64,000 nt of DNA from Caulobacteraceae bacterium (lineage in GTDB: Bacteria > Pseudomonadota > Alphaproteobacteria > Caulobacterales > Aquidulcibacteraceae): assembly GCA_016703335.1 (NCBI GenBank), contig JADJCG010000007.1:1-64000 (forward strand). The letters are read 5' to 3'. The notes below the pieces were generated by a model. That model was given only the letters and a program-made list of their open reading frames with translations. It was not told the origin of the DNA and did not search any database. Shown in pieces: positions 1 to 8,235 of this stretch. Position 1 is the first letter of the stretch; every line of letters begins with the position of its first letter. The translations under genes and the position numbers were made by a program.

Positions 1-330
1 GACGCGATCGATTTGCTTGCCGTGCTTGGCGAGCATGGCGTCGAGCGCTTCAGCTTGCGCGACCGTGCGCGGGAAGCCGTCGAAGATAAAGCCCGGCGCG
101 CCTTTGTTGTTCGCAAGCGCTTCTTCAATCAGCGCGATCACGATCTCGTCGGAGACGAGCGAACCCGAATCCATGATCGCTGCGACTTTCGTACCGAGTT
201 CCGAGCCGGACTTGCGCGCCGCGCGCAGCATGTCCCCGGTCGAAAGTTGAACGAAGCCCCGCTCAGCCGTGAGCCGCTTCGCCTGCGTGCCTTTTCCGGC
301 TGCAGGCGGGCCGAACAGGATCAGGTTCAT
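1..330 (-). CDS. adk: Adenylate kinase (N-terminal part, cut by window edge)
   Basis: Adenylate kinase converts ATP and AMP to two ADP in the cytoplasm. The visible 110 residues begin MNLILFGPPAAGKGTQAKRL, which holds the Walker A loop GPPAAGKGT. STGDMLR follows, and then the FIFDGFPRT segment that contacts AMP. The start ATG at 330 overlaps the secY stop (ATGA), the usual secY-adk coupling at the end of the spc operon. The C-terminal half, with the LID region, lies outside the window. Identification is secure. Confidence 0.96.
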   Translation of the reverse strand, partial: MNLILFGPPAAGKGTQAKRLTAERGFVQLSTGDMLRAARKSGSELGTKVAAIMDSGSLVSDEIVIALIEEALANNKGAPGFIFDGFPRTVAQAEALDAMLAKHGKQIDRV

Positions 331-1592
331 TTCTTGAGCACTCCCCCCCCGCTGCCGCGCAGCTTCGACCGTTTAATCAACCCTTCGTATTGGTGGGCGA
401 CCAGGTGCGACTGGATCTGCGCGACAGTATCGAGCGTCACCGAGATGACGATCAGAACGGACGTGCCTCCCAGGTAGAATGGCACGGCGTAATACGAGAT
501 GGTTTTCTTGCCCGGGCGGATGCCCGGCACAAAGCCGCCGTACTTGCGCAAATTGTCGGCGGTTTCTTCCGGGTTGAACACGATCGAGGTGTAGAAGAAG
601 CAGAAGAAGATGATGCCGAAGGCGTAGAGCGCCATGTGGCCGGGCTTGCCGTAGCCGAACATCGCTTCGAACGTCGTCAGCCATTCCGGCGCGTTCGCGC
701 CCATGCCGGCAAAGCTCGATCACCGTCGTCGGCAGCAGCAGCAGCGACGAGGCGAAGATCGGCGGAATGACGCCGGCGGTGTTGATCTTCAGCGGCAGGA
801 ACGAGCTCTCGCCCATGAACATCCGATTGCCCTGTTGGCGCTTCGGATATTGCACGACCAACCGGCGCTGCGAGCGCTCGATGAACACGACGAACACGAT
901 CACCGCGAGCATCACGCCGCGATCGCGAAAATCGCAAACGGGTTGACGTCACCAGTGCGCGCCAGTGCCAGCGACTGCATGATAACGCGCGGCAGGTCCG
1001 CGACGATGCCGGCGAAAATGATCAGCGAGATGCCGTTGCCGACGCCGCGCGCCGTCATCTGCTCGCCCAGCCACATCAGGAACATCGTGCCGCCCGTCAG
1101 CGTGATGACGGTGGATGCGACGAAGAAGATGCCGGGATTGGTGACGACGCCCTGGCTGCCCTGCAGACCCATGGCGATGCCGTAAGACTGAACGACCGCC
1201 AGCAGTAGCGTCAGATAGCGCGTGTACTGGTTGATTTGCTTACGGCCGACTTCGCCTTCTTTCTTCAAGCGCTCGAGCGACGGGATCGACGTCGCCATCA
1301 GCTGCATGATGATCGAGGCGGAGATGTACGGCATCACGTTCAGCGCGAACACGGCCATACGTTCCACGGCGCCGCCGGAGAACGTGTTGAACATGCCGAG
1401 GATGCCGCCCGCCTGTTGCTGGAAGGCGTTGGCGAACGCTGTGGGATCAATACCCGGAATCGGGATGAACGTACCGATGCGATAAACGATCAACGCGATG
1501 ATCGTGTACCAGATACGCTTTTGTAGCTCGGTAGCTTTCGCGAACGCCGCAAAGTTGATGTTTGCGGCTAGCTGTTCTGCGGCTGATGCCAT
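327..1592 (-). CDS. secY: SecY preprotein translocase subunit, interrupted by two frameshifts
   Basis: SecY is the ten-helix channel of the Sec translocon in the inner membrane. The protein is read in three frames. Residues 1-226 (start ATG 1592) cover TM1 to about TM5, with IPIPGIDP and a GNGISLIIFAGI segment. The middle part is in a second frame (VFIERSQRR, NTAGVIPPIFASS). The C-terminal 125 residues return in a third frame (GIRPGKKT). Breaks lie near 915 and near 710; dropping one base at the second and adding one at the first restores about 420 residues, the family length. Loss of secY would be lethal, so both indels are taken as sequence errors. It sits between rplO and adk as in other spc operons. 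Confidence 0.93.
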
Positions 1593-1657
1593 GTGGGCGC
1601 GCTGCTCCGAATGTTATCCGGCGAGGCCGGAATCCTCCCCCGTCCGGAGAGCGAACC

Positions 1658-2143
1658 TTAGGCTGCTGCTTCGTCCGCCGCAGGCGGATTGAGCAGTGTC
1701 ACCTTACCGCCGGCCTTTTCGACTGCAGCAATTGCCGCCGCCGAAGCGCCAGAAACAGTGATGTTCACTTTGGCTTTCAGCTCGCCGCGCGCAAGGAGGC
1801 GCACGCCGTCTTTCTTGCGGCGCAACACACCGGCCTCGACCAGCGTGTCTTCGGTAATGTCGTTCTTGGCGTCGATCTTCTTGTTATCGATCGCGTTTTG
1901 CAGCGTCGTCAGATTGATCCACTGCGTCTTCTTGCTGTTCAGCGCGTTGAAGCCGCGCTTCGGCATACGCATGTGGAGCGGCATCTGACCGCCTTCGAAA
2001 CCATTGATCGACACGCCGCGACGGGACTTTTGCCCCTTCACGCCGCGACCGCCGGTCTTGCCCTTGCCCGAGCCGACGCCGCGGCCAACGCGCATCAGCT
2101 TCTTGGTGGAGCCCGGATTATCGGCCAGTTCGTTCAGTTTCAT
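1658..2143 (-). CDS. rplO: Large ribosomal subunit protein uL15
   Basis: L15 is a late-assembly 50S protein that binds 23S rRNA. The 161 residues start MKLNELADNPGSTKK and carry the glycine-rich basic stretch VGRGVGSGKGKTGGRGVKGQ, then GFEGGQMPLHMRMPKRGF, both diagnostic for L15. Length is normal for the family apart from a short alanine-rich tail. The gene lies between rpmD and secY, 27 bp downstream of the former, and is intact. Confidence 0.97.
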   Translation of the reverse strand: MKLNELADNPGSTKKLMRVGRGVGSGKGKTGGRGVKGQKSRRGVSINGFEGGQMPLHMRMPKRGFNALNSKKTQWINLTTLQNAIDNKKIDAKNDITEDTLVEAGVLRRKKDGVRLLARGELKAKVNITVSGASAAAIAAVEKAGGKVTLLNPPAADEAAA

Positions 2144-2170
2144 CGTACGTACTCCGACGGCTGAGCCGTC

Positions 2171-2382
2171 TTATTTCACGATTTCGACCAAGTGAGCGAC
2201 TTTGCGGATCATGCCTTGGATCGAGGGCGTGTCCTCAAGTTCGACGACTTGGTTGGCGCGCTTCAGGCCGAGGCCCAGAAGCGTGCTGCGTTGATCGAAT
2301 TCACGGCGGATCGGGCTGCCGACGCGCGCACTTTAACGGTGGCGCCACTCTTGGCCTTCGCAGTTTTCTTCGCGGTCGCCAT
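2171..2382 (-). CDS. rpmD: Large ribosomal subunit protein uL30, one frameshift
   Basis: L30 is a small 50S protein. The start ATG at 2382 opens a short Lys/Ala lead (MATAKKTAKAKSGATVKV). After an apparent one-base loss near 2328 the rest reads in another frame: RVGSPIRREFDQRSTLLGLG, then a C terminus ending HLVEIVK and a TAA at 2173-2171. GSPIRR and LGLGLKR match the L30 core. Restoring one base before CGCGTCGG gives KVTRVGSPI, a normal L30 start. It lies between rpsE and rplO with only 3 bp to rpsE. Confidence 0.85.
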
Positions 2383-2385
2383 CTA

Positions 2386-3114
2386 TCAACCCTCCGCCGG
2401 CACTTCGCCGAGGCTCGCGCCGTCCTTACGGCGACCGACGAGATCGGCAACCTTCAGACCACGGCGGTTCGCAACTTGGCGCGGCGAGCTTTGTTCTTTC
2501 AGCGCGTCGATCGTGGCGCGCACCATGTTGTAGGGGTTCGACGAACCCTTCGACTTGGCGACGACGTCCGAGACGCCCAACACTTCGAGCACGGCGCGCA
2601 TCGGACCACCGGCGATCAAACCAGTACCGGCGGGCGCTGCACGCAGCATGACTTTGCCTGCGCCCCAACGGCCGTTGCCGTCATGGTGCAGCGTGCGGCC
2701 TTCGCGGAGCGGAACGCGCACGAGCGACTTCTTGGCTTCTTCCGTCGCTTTGCGGATCGCTTCCGGCACTTCACGCGCCTTGCCGTGACCGAAGCCAACG
2801 CGGCCCTTCTTGTCGCCGACGACGACGAGCGCGGCGAACGCGAAGTTCTTACCGCCCTTCACGACCTTGGCGACGCGGTTGATGGCGACGAGCTTGTCGA
2901 TCAGTTCGCCTTCAGCGCGCTCTTCAGGCGCACGATTGCGGTCGTCACGGCGCGGACCACGGTTTGGGCCACCCGGACCGCGGCCTGGACCACCACCCGG
3001 ACCACGGCCACCGCCGCCGCCTGGGCCGCCACGGCGCGGGCCGCGCGGACCGCGAGCTGGGCGATCTGAACCTGGTGCGTCGGCCGGTGGGCCGCCTGCG
3101 GTTTCGTCGGTCAT
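2386..3114 (-). CDS. rpsE: Small ribosomal subunit protein uS5 with long RGG-rich N-terminal extension
   Basis: S5 is a 30S protein involved in decoding accuracy and mRNA helicase activity. The core begins around residue 69 (ELIDKLVAINRVAKVVKGGK), followed by the RNA-binding FAALVVVGDKKGRVGFGHGK and the C-terminal NPYNMVRATIDAL. The start is placed at ATG 3114 (MTDETAGG), just downstream of rplR. Residues about 20-62 are almost only Gly, Arg, Pro and Asp (RGPRRGGPGGGGGRGPGG), a disordered RGG-like extension far longer than the short leader of Escherichia coli S5. The extension is in frame with the core and has no stop, so it seems genuine. Confidence 0.95.
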   Translation of the reverse strand: MTDETAGGPPADAPGSDRPARGPRGPRRGGPGGGGGRGPGGGPGRGPGGPNRGPRRDDRNRAPEERAEGELIDKLVAINRVAKVVKGGKNFAFAALVVVGDKKGRVGFGHGKAREVPEAIRKATEEAKKSLVRVPLREGRTLHHDGNGRWGAGKVMLRAAPAGTGLIAGGPMRAVLEVLGVSDVVAKSKGSSNPYNMVRATIDALKEQSSPRQVANRRGLKVADLVGRRKDGASLGEVPAEG

Positions 3115-3124
3115 CTCAACGTCC

Positions 3125-3481
3125 TCAGAATTCGAGGCCGCCCTCACGGGCGGCATCGGCTAGGGCTTTCACCCGGCCATGGAATACATAACGGCCACGA
3201 TCGAACACGACCGACTTTTTGCCGGCGGCGATGGCGCGTTCAGCGAGGAGCTTGCCGACAGCAGCGGCGCCTTCCTTGTTCGAGCTCTTTGCCTTCACGG
3301 CTTCTTCGAGCGTCGAAGCAGCAGCGACCGTCACGCCCTTCTCATCATCGATCAGCTGCGCCGAAATATGCTTCGACGAGCGGAAGACGGAGAGACGCAG
3401 ACGGCCTTCGCCAGCGAGCTTCTTCAGCCGGGTGCGGTTGCGCCGAGCGCGGCGGTCAGTTGGGTTAAGCTTGCGGACCAT
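3125..3481 (-). CDS. rplR: Large ribosomal subunit protein uL18
   Basis: L18 binds 5S rRNA and links it to the 50S subunit. The 118 residues show RRARRNRTRLK at the N terminus, LSVFRSSKHISAQLIDD, and the C-terminal VFDRGRYVFHGRVKALADAAREGGL, all typical. Length is standard. The ATG at 3481 follows the corrected rplF stop by 3 bp, and the stop is 10 bp upstream of rpsE, in the conserved rplF-rplR-rpsE order. Confidence 0.97.
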   Translation of the reverse strand: MVRKLNPTDRRARRNRTRLKKLAGEGRLRLSVFRSSKHISAQLIDDEKGVTVAAASTLEEAVKAKSSNKEGAAAVGKLLAERAIAAGKKSVVFDRGRYVFHGRVKALADAAREGGLEF

Positions 3482-3484
3482 GGC

Positions 3485-4016
3485 TTACTTCTTCTTGCCT
3501 TCCTTGCGGCGAATATTCGCCGACATAGCGCACGCCCTTGCCCTTGTAGGGCTCCGGCGGACGGTACGAGCGGATTTCCGACGCGGCTTGACCAACGGCT
3601 TGCGGATCGATGCCGCTCACCTTGATTTCCGTCGGCTTCGGCACCGCGATCGTGATGCCTTCCGGCGGCTGGTAGATGATCTCGTGGCTATAGCCGAGCT
3701 GCATCTGCAAGTTCTTGCCTTGCATTGCCGCACGATAGCCGACGCCGGTCATTTCCAGGTTCTTCTCGAACCCATCGGTGACGCCTTTTACGTTGGCGGC
3801 GAGCACGGCGCGCGTCGTGCCCCACAGCGCGCGCGCGCGGTTGGTTTCGTGACGCGGCTTCACCGAGAGTTCGCCGTCGCCGTAGGCAACTTCGACATCA
3901 TCGTGGACCCGGAAATTCAGCGTGCCCTTCGGGCCCTTCACGCTCACGTCTTGGCCCTTCACCGTAACGGTGACGCCATTGGGAGCGGGGATCGGTTTTT
4001 TACCGAGGCGGGACAT
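3485..4016 (-). CDS. rplF: Large ribosomal subunit protein uL6, frameshift near the C terminus
   Basis: L6 sits near the factor-binding site of the 50S subunit. Start ATG 4016 gives MSRLGKKPIPAPNGVTVTV. The body carries GVGYRAAMQGKNLQMQLGYSH and the conserved GIDPQAVGQAASEIRSYRPP and PYKGKGVRY. Near 3513 the reading frame breaks. The shifted frame ends GEY-(I)-RRKEGKKK with TAA at 3487-3485, the normal L6 tail, whereas the raw frame runs on into rplR. About 177 residues after correction, as expected. An in-frame methionine 14 codons upstream is not used because the ribosomal start motif begins at MSRLG. Confidence 0.94.
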
Positions 4017-4017
4017 C

Positions 4018-4413
4018 TTAGTAGACCTCGCAGAGGATTTCGCCGCCGACGTTTGCATCGCGCGCGGCGTTGTCGCTCATCACGCCCTTTGGGGTCGAGA
4101 TGATCGAGATGCCGAGACCGTTGCGGACGAGGCGAAGATCTTTGATCGACGAATAGACGCGGCGGCCCGGCTTCGACACGCGCTGGATCTCGTGGATCGC
4201 CGGCGCGCCTTCGAAGTACTTCAGCTCGATCTCGAGTTCCTTGCGGCCCTCGCTTTCGATCTCGCGGAAGTCGCGGATGTAGCCTTCGTCCTTCAGGACT
4301 TGCAGCACGCGAGCGCGCAGGGTCGACGACGGAGACAGCGTCTTCGAGCGGCCGCGCATGTGCGCGTTGCGGATGCGGGTGATCAGATCGCCGACAGGAT
4401 CGTTGATGTTCAT
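4018..4413 (-). CDS. rpsH: Small ribosomal subunit protein uS8
   Basis: S8 binds the central domain of 16S rRNA and, in enterobacteria, represses the spc operon. The 131 residues begin MNINDPVGDLITRIRNAHMRG and end with the conserved SKPGRRVY, NGLGISIISTPKGVMSD and GGEILCEVY blocks. The gene is intact and of standard length, one base from rplF. Confidence 0.97.
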   Translation of the reverse strand: MNINDPVGDLITRIRNAHMRGRSKTLSPSSTLRARVLQVLKDEGYIRDFREIESEGRKELEIELKYFEGAPAIHEIQRVSKPGRRVYSSIKDLRLVRNGLGISIISTPKGVMSDNAARDANVGGEILCEVY

Positions 4414-4427
4414 CTATCGACGCTCCC

Positions 4428-4733
4428 TTACCAGCTCGACTTGATCATGCCCGGGATCTGGCCAGCGGAGGCCAGTTCACGGAGCGCGATACGCGACAGT
4501 TTCAGCTTGCGGTAGAACGCACGCGGACGCCCCGTCAGCTCGCAGCGATTGCGAATGCGGGTCGCCGACGAATTGCGCGGCAGCTGCGCCAGCTTCAGGC
4601 GCGCAGCGAAACGCTCTTCCAGCGGAAGATCTTCGTTCAGCGCAGCGGCGCGCAGCTTCGCGCGGCGTGCTGCGTACTGCTTCGAAAGCCGTTCGCGCTT
4701 CTTGTTGCGTTCGATAGAACTGGTCTTGGCCAT
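4428..4733 (-). CDS. rpsN: Small ribosomal subunit protein uS14
   Basis: S14 is in the 30S head. The 101 residues are the long zinc-free form: MAKTSSIERNKKRERL, then LPRNSSATRIRNRCELTGRP and RAFYRKLKLSRIALRELA, ending IPGMIKSSW. There is no CxxC zinc ribbon, matching the proteobacterial type. It follows rplE by about 47 bp and precedes rpsH. Confidence 0.97.
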   Translation of the reverse strand: MAKTSSIERNKKRERLSKQYAARRAKLRAAALNEDLPLEERFAARLKLAQLPRNSSATRIRNRCELTGRPRAFYRKLKLSRIALRELASAGQIPGMIKSSW

Positions 4734-4780
4734 ACTCTCTACTCTCTCCCGGTGCGTTCTGGGGTGGATCGCTGTCGCGA

Positions 4781-5434
4781 TCAGTTCCGGAACGGGAAAT
4801 CGAATTCTTTCAACAAAGCCTTGGCTTCGTCATCGCTGCGCGCAGTGGTGCACACGACGATGTCCATGCCCCAGACCTGATCGATCTGATCGAAATTGAT
4901 CTCGGGGAACACGATGTGTTCCTTGATGCCCATGGCGTAGTTGCCGCGACCATCGAAGCTCTTGCCGTTCAGGCCACGGAAGTCCTTCACGCGCGGCAGC
5001 GCGATCGTGACCAGACGGTCCAGGAATTCGTACATCTGATCCTTGCGAAGCGTGACCTTCGCGCCGATCGACATGCCTTCGCGCAGCTTGAACGCAGCGA
5101 TCGACTTGCGGGCCTTCGTCGCCACCGGCTTTTGGCCGGAGATCGCGGTCAGCGCTTCGATCGCGGACGTCAGCTTCTTGGAGTCAGCGGTCGCTTCGCC
5201 AACACCCATGTTCAGCACGATCTTTTCGAGACGCGGGACTTGCATCTCGTTCGTGTACTTGAACTCTTCTTTCAGCTTGGCGCGGATCTCTTTGGTGTAG
5301 CGATCCTTCATGCGCGGCGTGTAGTCAGCCGGCTTCGGCGCACGCGGCTTGGAAGCGCCGGCCGCAGCCTTCGCTTTCTTTTCCGCTGCAGCCGCTTTGG
5401 CCTTCGCGCCCTTATCGGCGACGGACTCAGACAT
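4781..5434 (-). CDS. rplE: Large ribosomal subunit protein uL5 with Ala/Lys-rich N-terminal extension
   Basis: L5 binds 5S rRNA and contacts the P-site tRNA. The core starts near residue 40 (PRMKDRYTKEIRAKLKEEF) and has VPRLEKIVLNMGVGEA, GQKPVATKARKSIAAFKLRE and GRGNYAMGIKEHIVFPEI. The start is ATG 5434 (MSESVADKG), overlapping the rplX stop at 5429-5427. The first ~38 residues are an Ala/Lys/Pro-rich extension (AKAAAAEKKAKAAAGASKP) absent from standard L5, comparable to the low-complexity additions on S5 and S3 in this operon. Confidence 0.96.
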   Translation of the reverse strand: MSESVADKGAKAKAAAAEKKAKAAAGASKPRAPKPADYTPRMKDRYTKEIRAKLKEEFKYTNEMQVPRLEKIVLNMGVGEATADSKKLTSAIEALTAISGQKPVATKARKSIAAFKLREGMSIGAKVTLRKDQMYEFLDRLVTIALPRVKDFRGLNGKSFDGRGNYAMGIKEHIVFPEINFDQIDQVWGMDIVVCTTARSDDEAKALLKEFDFPFRN

Positions 5435-5747
5435 CGATCTCAACTCCCGAGCCCTTGGCCACGCGGACCTTCACGCCCTTGTCGTTCGTCTTGAAACCAA
5501 CGCGCGTCGGCTTGCCCGTCTTCGGGTCGCGCAGCGCAACGTTGGAGATGTGAAGCGACGCTTCCTTCGAAATCACGCCGCCATTTGGATGCGTAATGTT
5601 CGGCGCGGTGTGGCGCTTCATAAGGTTCAGACCTTCGACAACGACACGGTCTTCTTTCGGCATCACAGCGAGGACGCGGCCCGAACGGCCTTTGTCCTTG
5701 CCTGCCAGAATGATGACAGTGTCATTCTTCTTGATGCGGGCGACCAT
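5427..5747 (-). CDS. rplX: Large ribosomal subunit protein uL24
   Basis: L24 is an early-assembly 50S protein at the tunnel exit. The 106 residues contain the KOW motif (NDTVIILAGKDKGRSGRVLA) near residue 8, then VVVEGLNLMKRHTAPN and SNVALRDPKTGKPTRVG. Length is standard. Its ATG overlaps the rplN stop and its stop overlaps the rplE start, indicating translational coupling. Confidence 0.97.
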   Translation of the reverse strand: MVARIKKNDTVIILAGKDKGRSGRVLAVMPKEDRVVVEGLNLMKRHTAPNITHPNGGVISKEASLHISNVALRDPKTGKPTRVGFKTNDKGVKVRVAKGSGVEIDV

Positions 5748-6115
5748 CAGAGGACCTCCGGCGCGAGCGAGATGATCTTCATCTGGTTCTTGGCGCGCAG
5801 TTCGCGCGGCACCGGTCCGAAGATACGGGTGCCGATCGGCTCGCCTTGGTTGTTGATCAGAACCGCAGCGTTCGAGTCGAAGCGGATGGTGGAGCCATCC
5901 TTGCGCTTGATGTCTTTCGAGACGCGCACAACGATGGCCTTACGGACATCGCCCTTCTTCACCCGGCCGCGCGGCATCGCTTCCTTGATGGAAACGACGA
6001 TGGTGTCACCAATGGTGGCGTAACGGCGCTTGGAGCCGCCGAGCACCTTAATGCACATCACGCGCTTGGCGCCGGAATTGTCGGCAACCTCAAGATTGGT
6101 TTGCATCTGGATCAT
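5747..6115 (-). CDS. rplN: Large ribosomal subunit protein uL14
   Basis: L14 lies at the subunit interface. The 122 residues start MIQMQTNLEVADNSGAKR and include CIKVLGGSKRRYA, IGDTIVVSIKEAMPRG and the C-terminal TRIFGPVPRELR...KIISLAPEVL, a full-length match to the family. The gene is 4 bp downstream of rpsQ and its stop overlaps the rplX start. Confidence 0.98.
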   Translation of the reverse strand: MIQMQTNLEVADNSGAKRVMCIKVLGGSKRRYATIGDTIVVSIKEAMPRGRVKKGDVRKAIVVRVSKDIKRKDGSTIRFDSNAAVLINNQGEPIGTRIFGPVPRELRAKNQMKIISLAPEVL

Positions 6116-6119
6116 AGCA

Positions 6120-6359
6120 TTATGCTCCGACGCGTCCGACGACTTCCCAGCGTTTCAGCTTGGACTTCGGCGGGCATTCTTGAATGTTGACCTTTTCGCC
6201 GGTCTTGAAGGCGTTCTGCTCGTCGTGAGCATGGAACTTGGCGGACCGGCGGACGGTCTTCTTCAGGAGCGGGTGCAGATAGGTGCGTTCCACCTGCACG
6301 ACGACAGTTTTGTCGCCTTTGTCGCTCACGATCGTTCCGGTCATTACACGGCGCGGCAT
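6120..6359 (-). CDS. rpsQ: Small ribosomal subunit protein uS17
   Basis: S17 is a primary 16S rRNA-binding protein with an OB fold. The 79 residues run MPRRVMTGTIVSDKGDKTVV, VERTYLHPLLKKTVRRS, KFHAHDEQNAFKTGEKV and ECPPKSKLKRWEVV, all characteristic. It is intact and follows rpmC by 3 bp. Confidence 0.97.
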   Translation of the reverse strand: MPRRVMTGTIVSDKGDKTVVVQVERTYLHPLLKKTVRRSAKFHAHDEQNAFKTGEKVNIQECPPKSKLKRWEVVGRVGA

Positions 6360-6362
6360 GGC

Positions 6363-6572
6363 TTAAACTTTCGCTTTCGGTGACTTTTCGCGCAGCACCG
6401 TCTTCGTGCGCGCGATAGCGCGACGAACTTCGCGGATGCGCGATGACTTCTCGAGCTGACCCGTGGCCTGCTGGAAGCGCAGGTTGAACTGTTCTTTCTT
6501 CAGCGAAGAAATATCGTCCTTCAGAGCAGCGGCGTCCTTTTCGCGGACGGATTTAGCGTCTTGGCTTGCCAT
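6363..6572 (-). CDS. rpmC: Large ribosomal subunit protein uL29
   Basis: L29 is a two-helix protein at the peptide exit tunnel. The 69 residues carry the family core LKKEQFNLRFQQATGQLEKS followed by RIREVRRAIARTKTVLRE. There is a short charged leader. It is placed between rplP and rpsQ, with 3-bp gaps on both sides. Confidence 0.95.
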   Translation of the reverse strand: MASQDAKSVREKDAAALKDDISSLKKEQFNLRFQQATGQLEKSSRIREVRRAIARTKTVLREKSPKAKV

Positions 6573-6575
6573 GAC

Positions 6576-6992
6576 TTAGAGACCCTCAATCCGCGAAATA
6601 ATCTTGGTCTTCACCGACAGCTTCGCAGCGCCGAGGCGGAGCGATTCCCGCGCGACCGTTTCCGGCACGCCGTCGATTTCGAACATGATCCGGCCAGGCG
6701 CGACGCGCGCGGCCCAAAATTCCGGTGCGCCCTTACCTTTACCCATGCGGACTTCGATCGGCTTCTTTGAAACCGGCACGTCCGGGAAGATACGGATCCA
6801 CACGCGGCCTTGGCGCTTCATTTCACGCGTGATCGCGCGGCGGGCCGCTTCGATCTCGCGCGCGTTGACGCGGTTCGGCTCAAGCGCCTTCAGGCCAAAT
6901 TGGCCGAAGTTGAGGGCGCTGCCGCCCTTGGTGTTCCCTTTGATGCGGCCTTTGAAGGCGCGGCGGAACTTGGTTTTTTTCGGCTGCATCAT
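6576..6992 (-). CDS. rplP: Large ribosomal subunit protein uL16
   Basis: L16 sits near the peptidyl-transferase centre and the A-site tRNA elbow. The 138 residues begin with two methionines (MMQPKKTKFRRAFKGR); ATG 6992 overlaps the rpsC stop (ATGATG), and ATG 6989 is an equally good start. Diagnostic blocks are GGSALNFGQFGLKALEPNRV, QGRVWIRIFPDVPVSKKP, EVRMGKGKGAPEFWAA and GRIMFEIDGV. Confidence 0.97.
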   Translation of the reverse strand: MMQPKKTKFRRAFKGRIKGNTKGGSALNFGQFGLKALEPNRVNAREIEAARRAITREMKRQGRVWIRIFPDVPVSKKPIEVRMGKGKGAPEFWAARVAPGRIMFEIDGVPETVARESLRLGAAKLSVKTKIISRIEGL

Positions 6993-7807
6993 GACGGGTT
7001 AGCCTTCCGGATCCGAGCTGCCGCTTCTTCGCCACGCGGCGGACGGCGGCCACGACGCGGGCGGTCGCCCGGCGGACGGTCGTCGCGCGGACCACGCGGG
7101 CCACGGTCGTCACGATCACGACGCTCACGGCTTTCGCCGGTTTCGAGCGAGCGCTTATCTTGGGCCATCGGGTCGTGCTCAAGGATCTCGCCCTTGAAGA
7201 TCCAGACCTTCACGCCGATCTTGCCGTACGCCGTGTCAGCTTCGGTGAAGCCGTAATCGACGTCAGCACGCAGCGTGTGCAGCGGCACGCGACCTTCGCG
7301 ATACCACTCCGTGCGCGCAATTTCGGCGCCGCCCAGACGGCCGGCGACGTTGATGCGGATGCCTTGTGCGCCAAGGCGCATGGCCGATTGCATCGCGCGC
7401 TTCATGGCGCGGCGGAACGCAACACGACGCTCGAGTTGTTGAGCGACGCCTTCAGCGACCAGCATCGCATCGGTTTCCGGCTTGCGGACTTCGACGAGGT
7501 TCAGGTGAACCTCGGCGCCAGGCGCCATTTTGCCGAGTTCCTTGCGGAGCTTTTCGATGTCAGCGCCCTTCTTGCCGATGACGACGCCGGGCTTCGCGGT
7601 GTGAACCGTGACGCGGCACTTCTTCAGCGGACGCTCAATGATAATCTTCGAGATGCCGGCGGCGTTCAGCTTCTCGCGAAGAAACGCACGGATCGCGATG
7701 TCTTGATGGAGCAACGTCGAGAACTGGGGCCCGCTGGCATACCAGCGGCTGTCCCAGGTGCGGTTGATGCCGAGCCGCAGCCCGATCGGATTGACTTTGT
7801 GACCCAT
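6989..7807 (-). CDS. rpsC: Small ribosomal subunit protein uS3 with Arg/Asp/Pro-rich C-terminal tail
   Basis: S3 forms part of the mRNA entry channel. The 272 residues start MGHKVNPIGLRLGINRTWDS, contain the KH domain near residue 75 (PGVVIGKKGADIEKLRKEL), and show the C-terminal core GRLGGAEIARTEWYREGRVP with the final GVKVWIFKGEIL. From about residue 220 the protein continues as a charged, proline-rich tail (DRDDRGPRGPRDDRPPGDRP and more) that is about 50 residues long and predicted to be disordered. The stop overlaps the rplP start; the gene itself overlaps the rplV stop by one base. Confidence 0.97.
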   Translation of the reverse strand: MGHKVNPIGLRLGINRTWDSRWYASGPQFSTLLHQDIAIRAFLREKLNAAGISKIIIERPLKKCRVTVHTAKPGVVIGKKGADIEKLRKELGKMAPGAEVHLNLVEVRKPETDAMLVAEGVAQQLERRVAFRRAMKRAMQSAMRLGAQGIRINVAGRLGGAEIARTEWYREGRVPLHTLRADVDYGFTEADTAYGKIGVKVWIFKGEILEHDPMAQDKRSLETGESRERRDRDDRGPRGPRDDRPPGDRPRRGRRPPRGEEAAARIRKANPS

Positions 7808-8232
7808 TACGCGGCCTCAGCGGTTTCGGGCTGCTTGGTCGTATCGCGCAGCACGATGGTGAGTTGGGAGAAGTGCTTTTCAATGCGAACGCCGCGGCCA
7901 CGAGCGCGGGCGTGCATGCGCTTCATCGTGATGTTCTTGCCGACGTGCGCCTGCGCAACCACCAGACCATCGACGTCGAGGCCGTGATTGTTCTCGGCGT
8001 TATCGATCGCTGACTTCAGGCACTTCAGCACGTCCTTGGCGATGCGCTTCTGGCTGAAGCGCAGCTCGTTCACGGCCTTCTCAGCTGAGAGACCGCGGAT
8101 CGATTGAGCGACCAGGTTCAGCTTTTGCGGGCTGATGCGGAGCGTGCGCAGGATCGCTTTCGCTTCATTCGAAGCTTCGCGACGGCGATTCTTGCCGTCC
8201 GGTGCGCGCTGTTTTTCTTTCGCGACCATCAT
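7807..8232 (-). CDS. rplV: Large ribosomal subunit protein uL22
   Basis: L22 lines the exit tunnel. The 141 residues include the family core RISPQKLNLVAQSIRGLSAE, ELRFSQKRIAKDVLKCLKSA and KRMHARARGRGVRIEKHFSQ. The start is ATG 8232 or the adjacent ATG 8229. A charged N-terminal leader of about 20 residues and a short acidic tail lie outside the core. Intact, between rpsS and rpsC. Confidence 0.96.
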   Translation of the reverse strand: MMVAKEKQRAPDGKNRRREASNEAKAILRTLRISPQKLNLVAQSIRGLSAEKAVNELRFSQKRIAKDVLKCLKSAIDNAENNHGLDVDGLVVAQAHVGKNITMKRMHARARGRGVRIEKHFSQLTIVLRDTTKQPETAEAA

Positions 8233-8235
8233 GGC

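Noticed and set aside
705..916. Programmed frameshifting in secY
   Set aside because: No slippery heptamer with a following structure at either break, two breaks in one gene, and the same kind of indel in many other genes.
3219..4103. Long open frames on the plus strand opposite the ribosomal operon (also 7160-7987 and 8661-9500)
   Set aside because: They are antisense to secure ribosomal genes and have no protein family signature; GC-rich codon use creates them.
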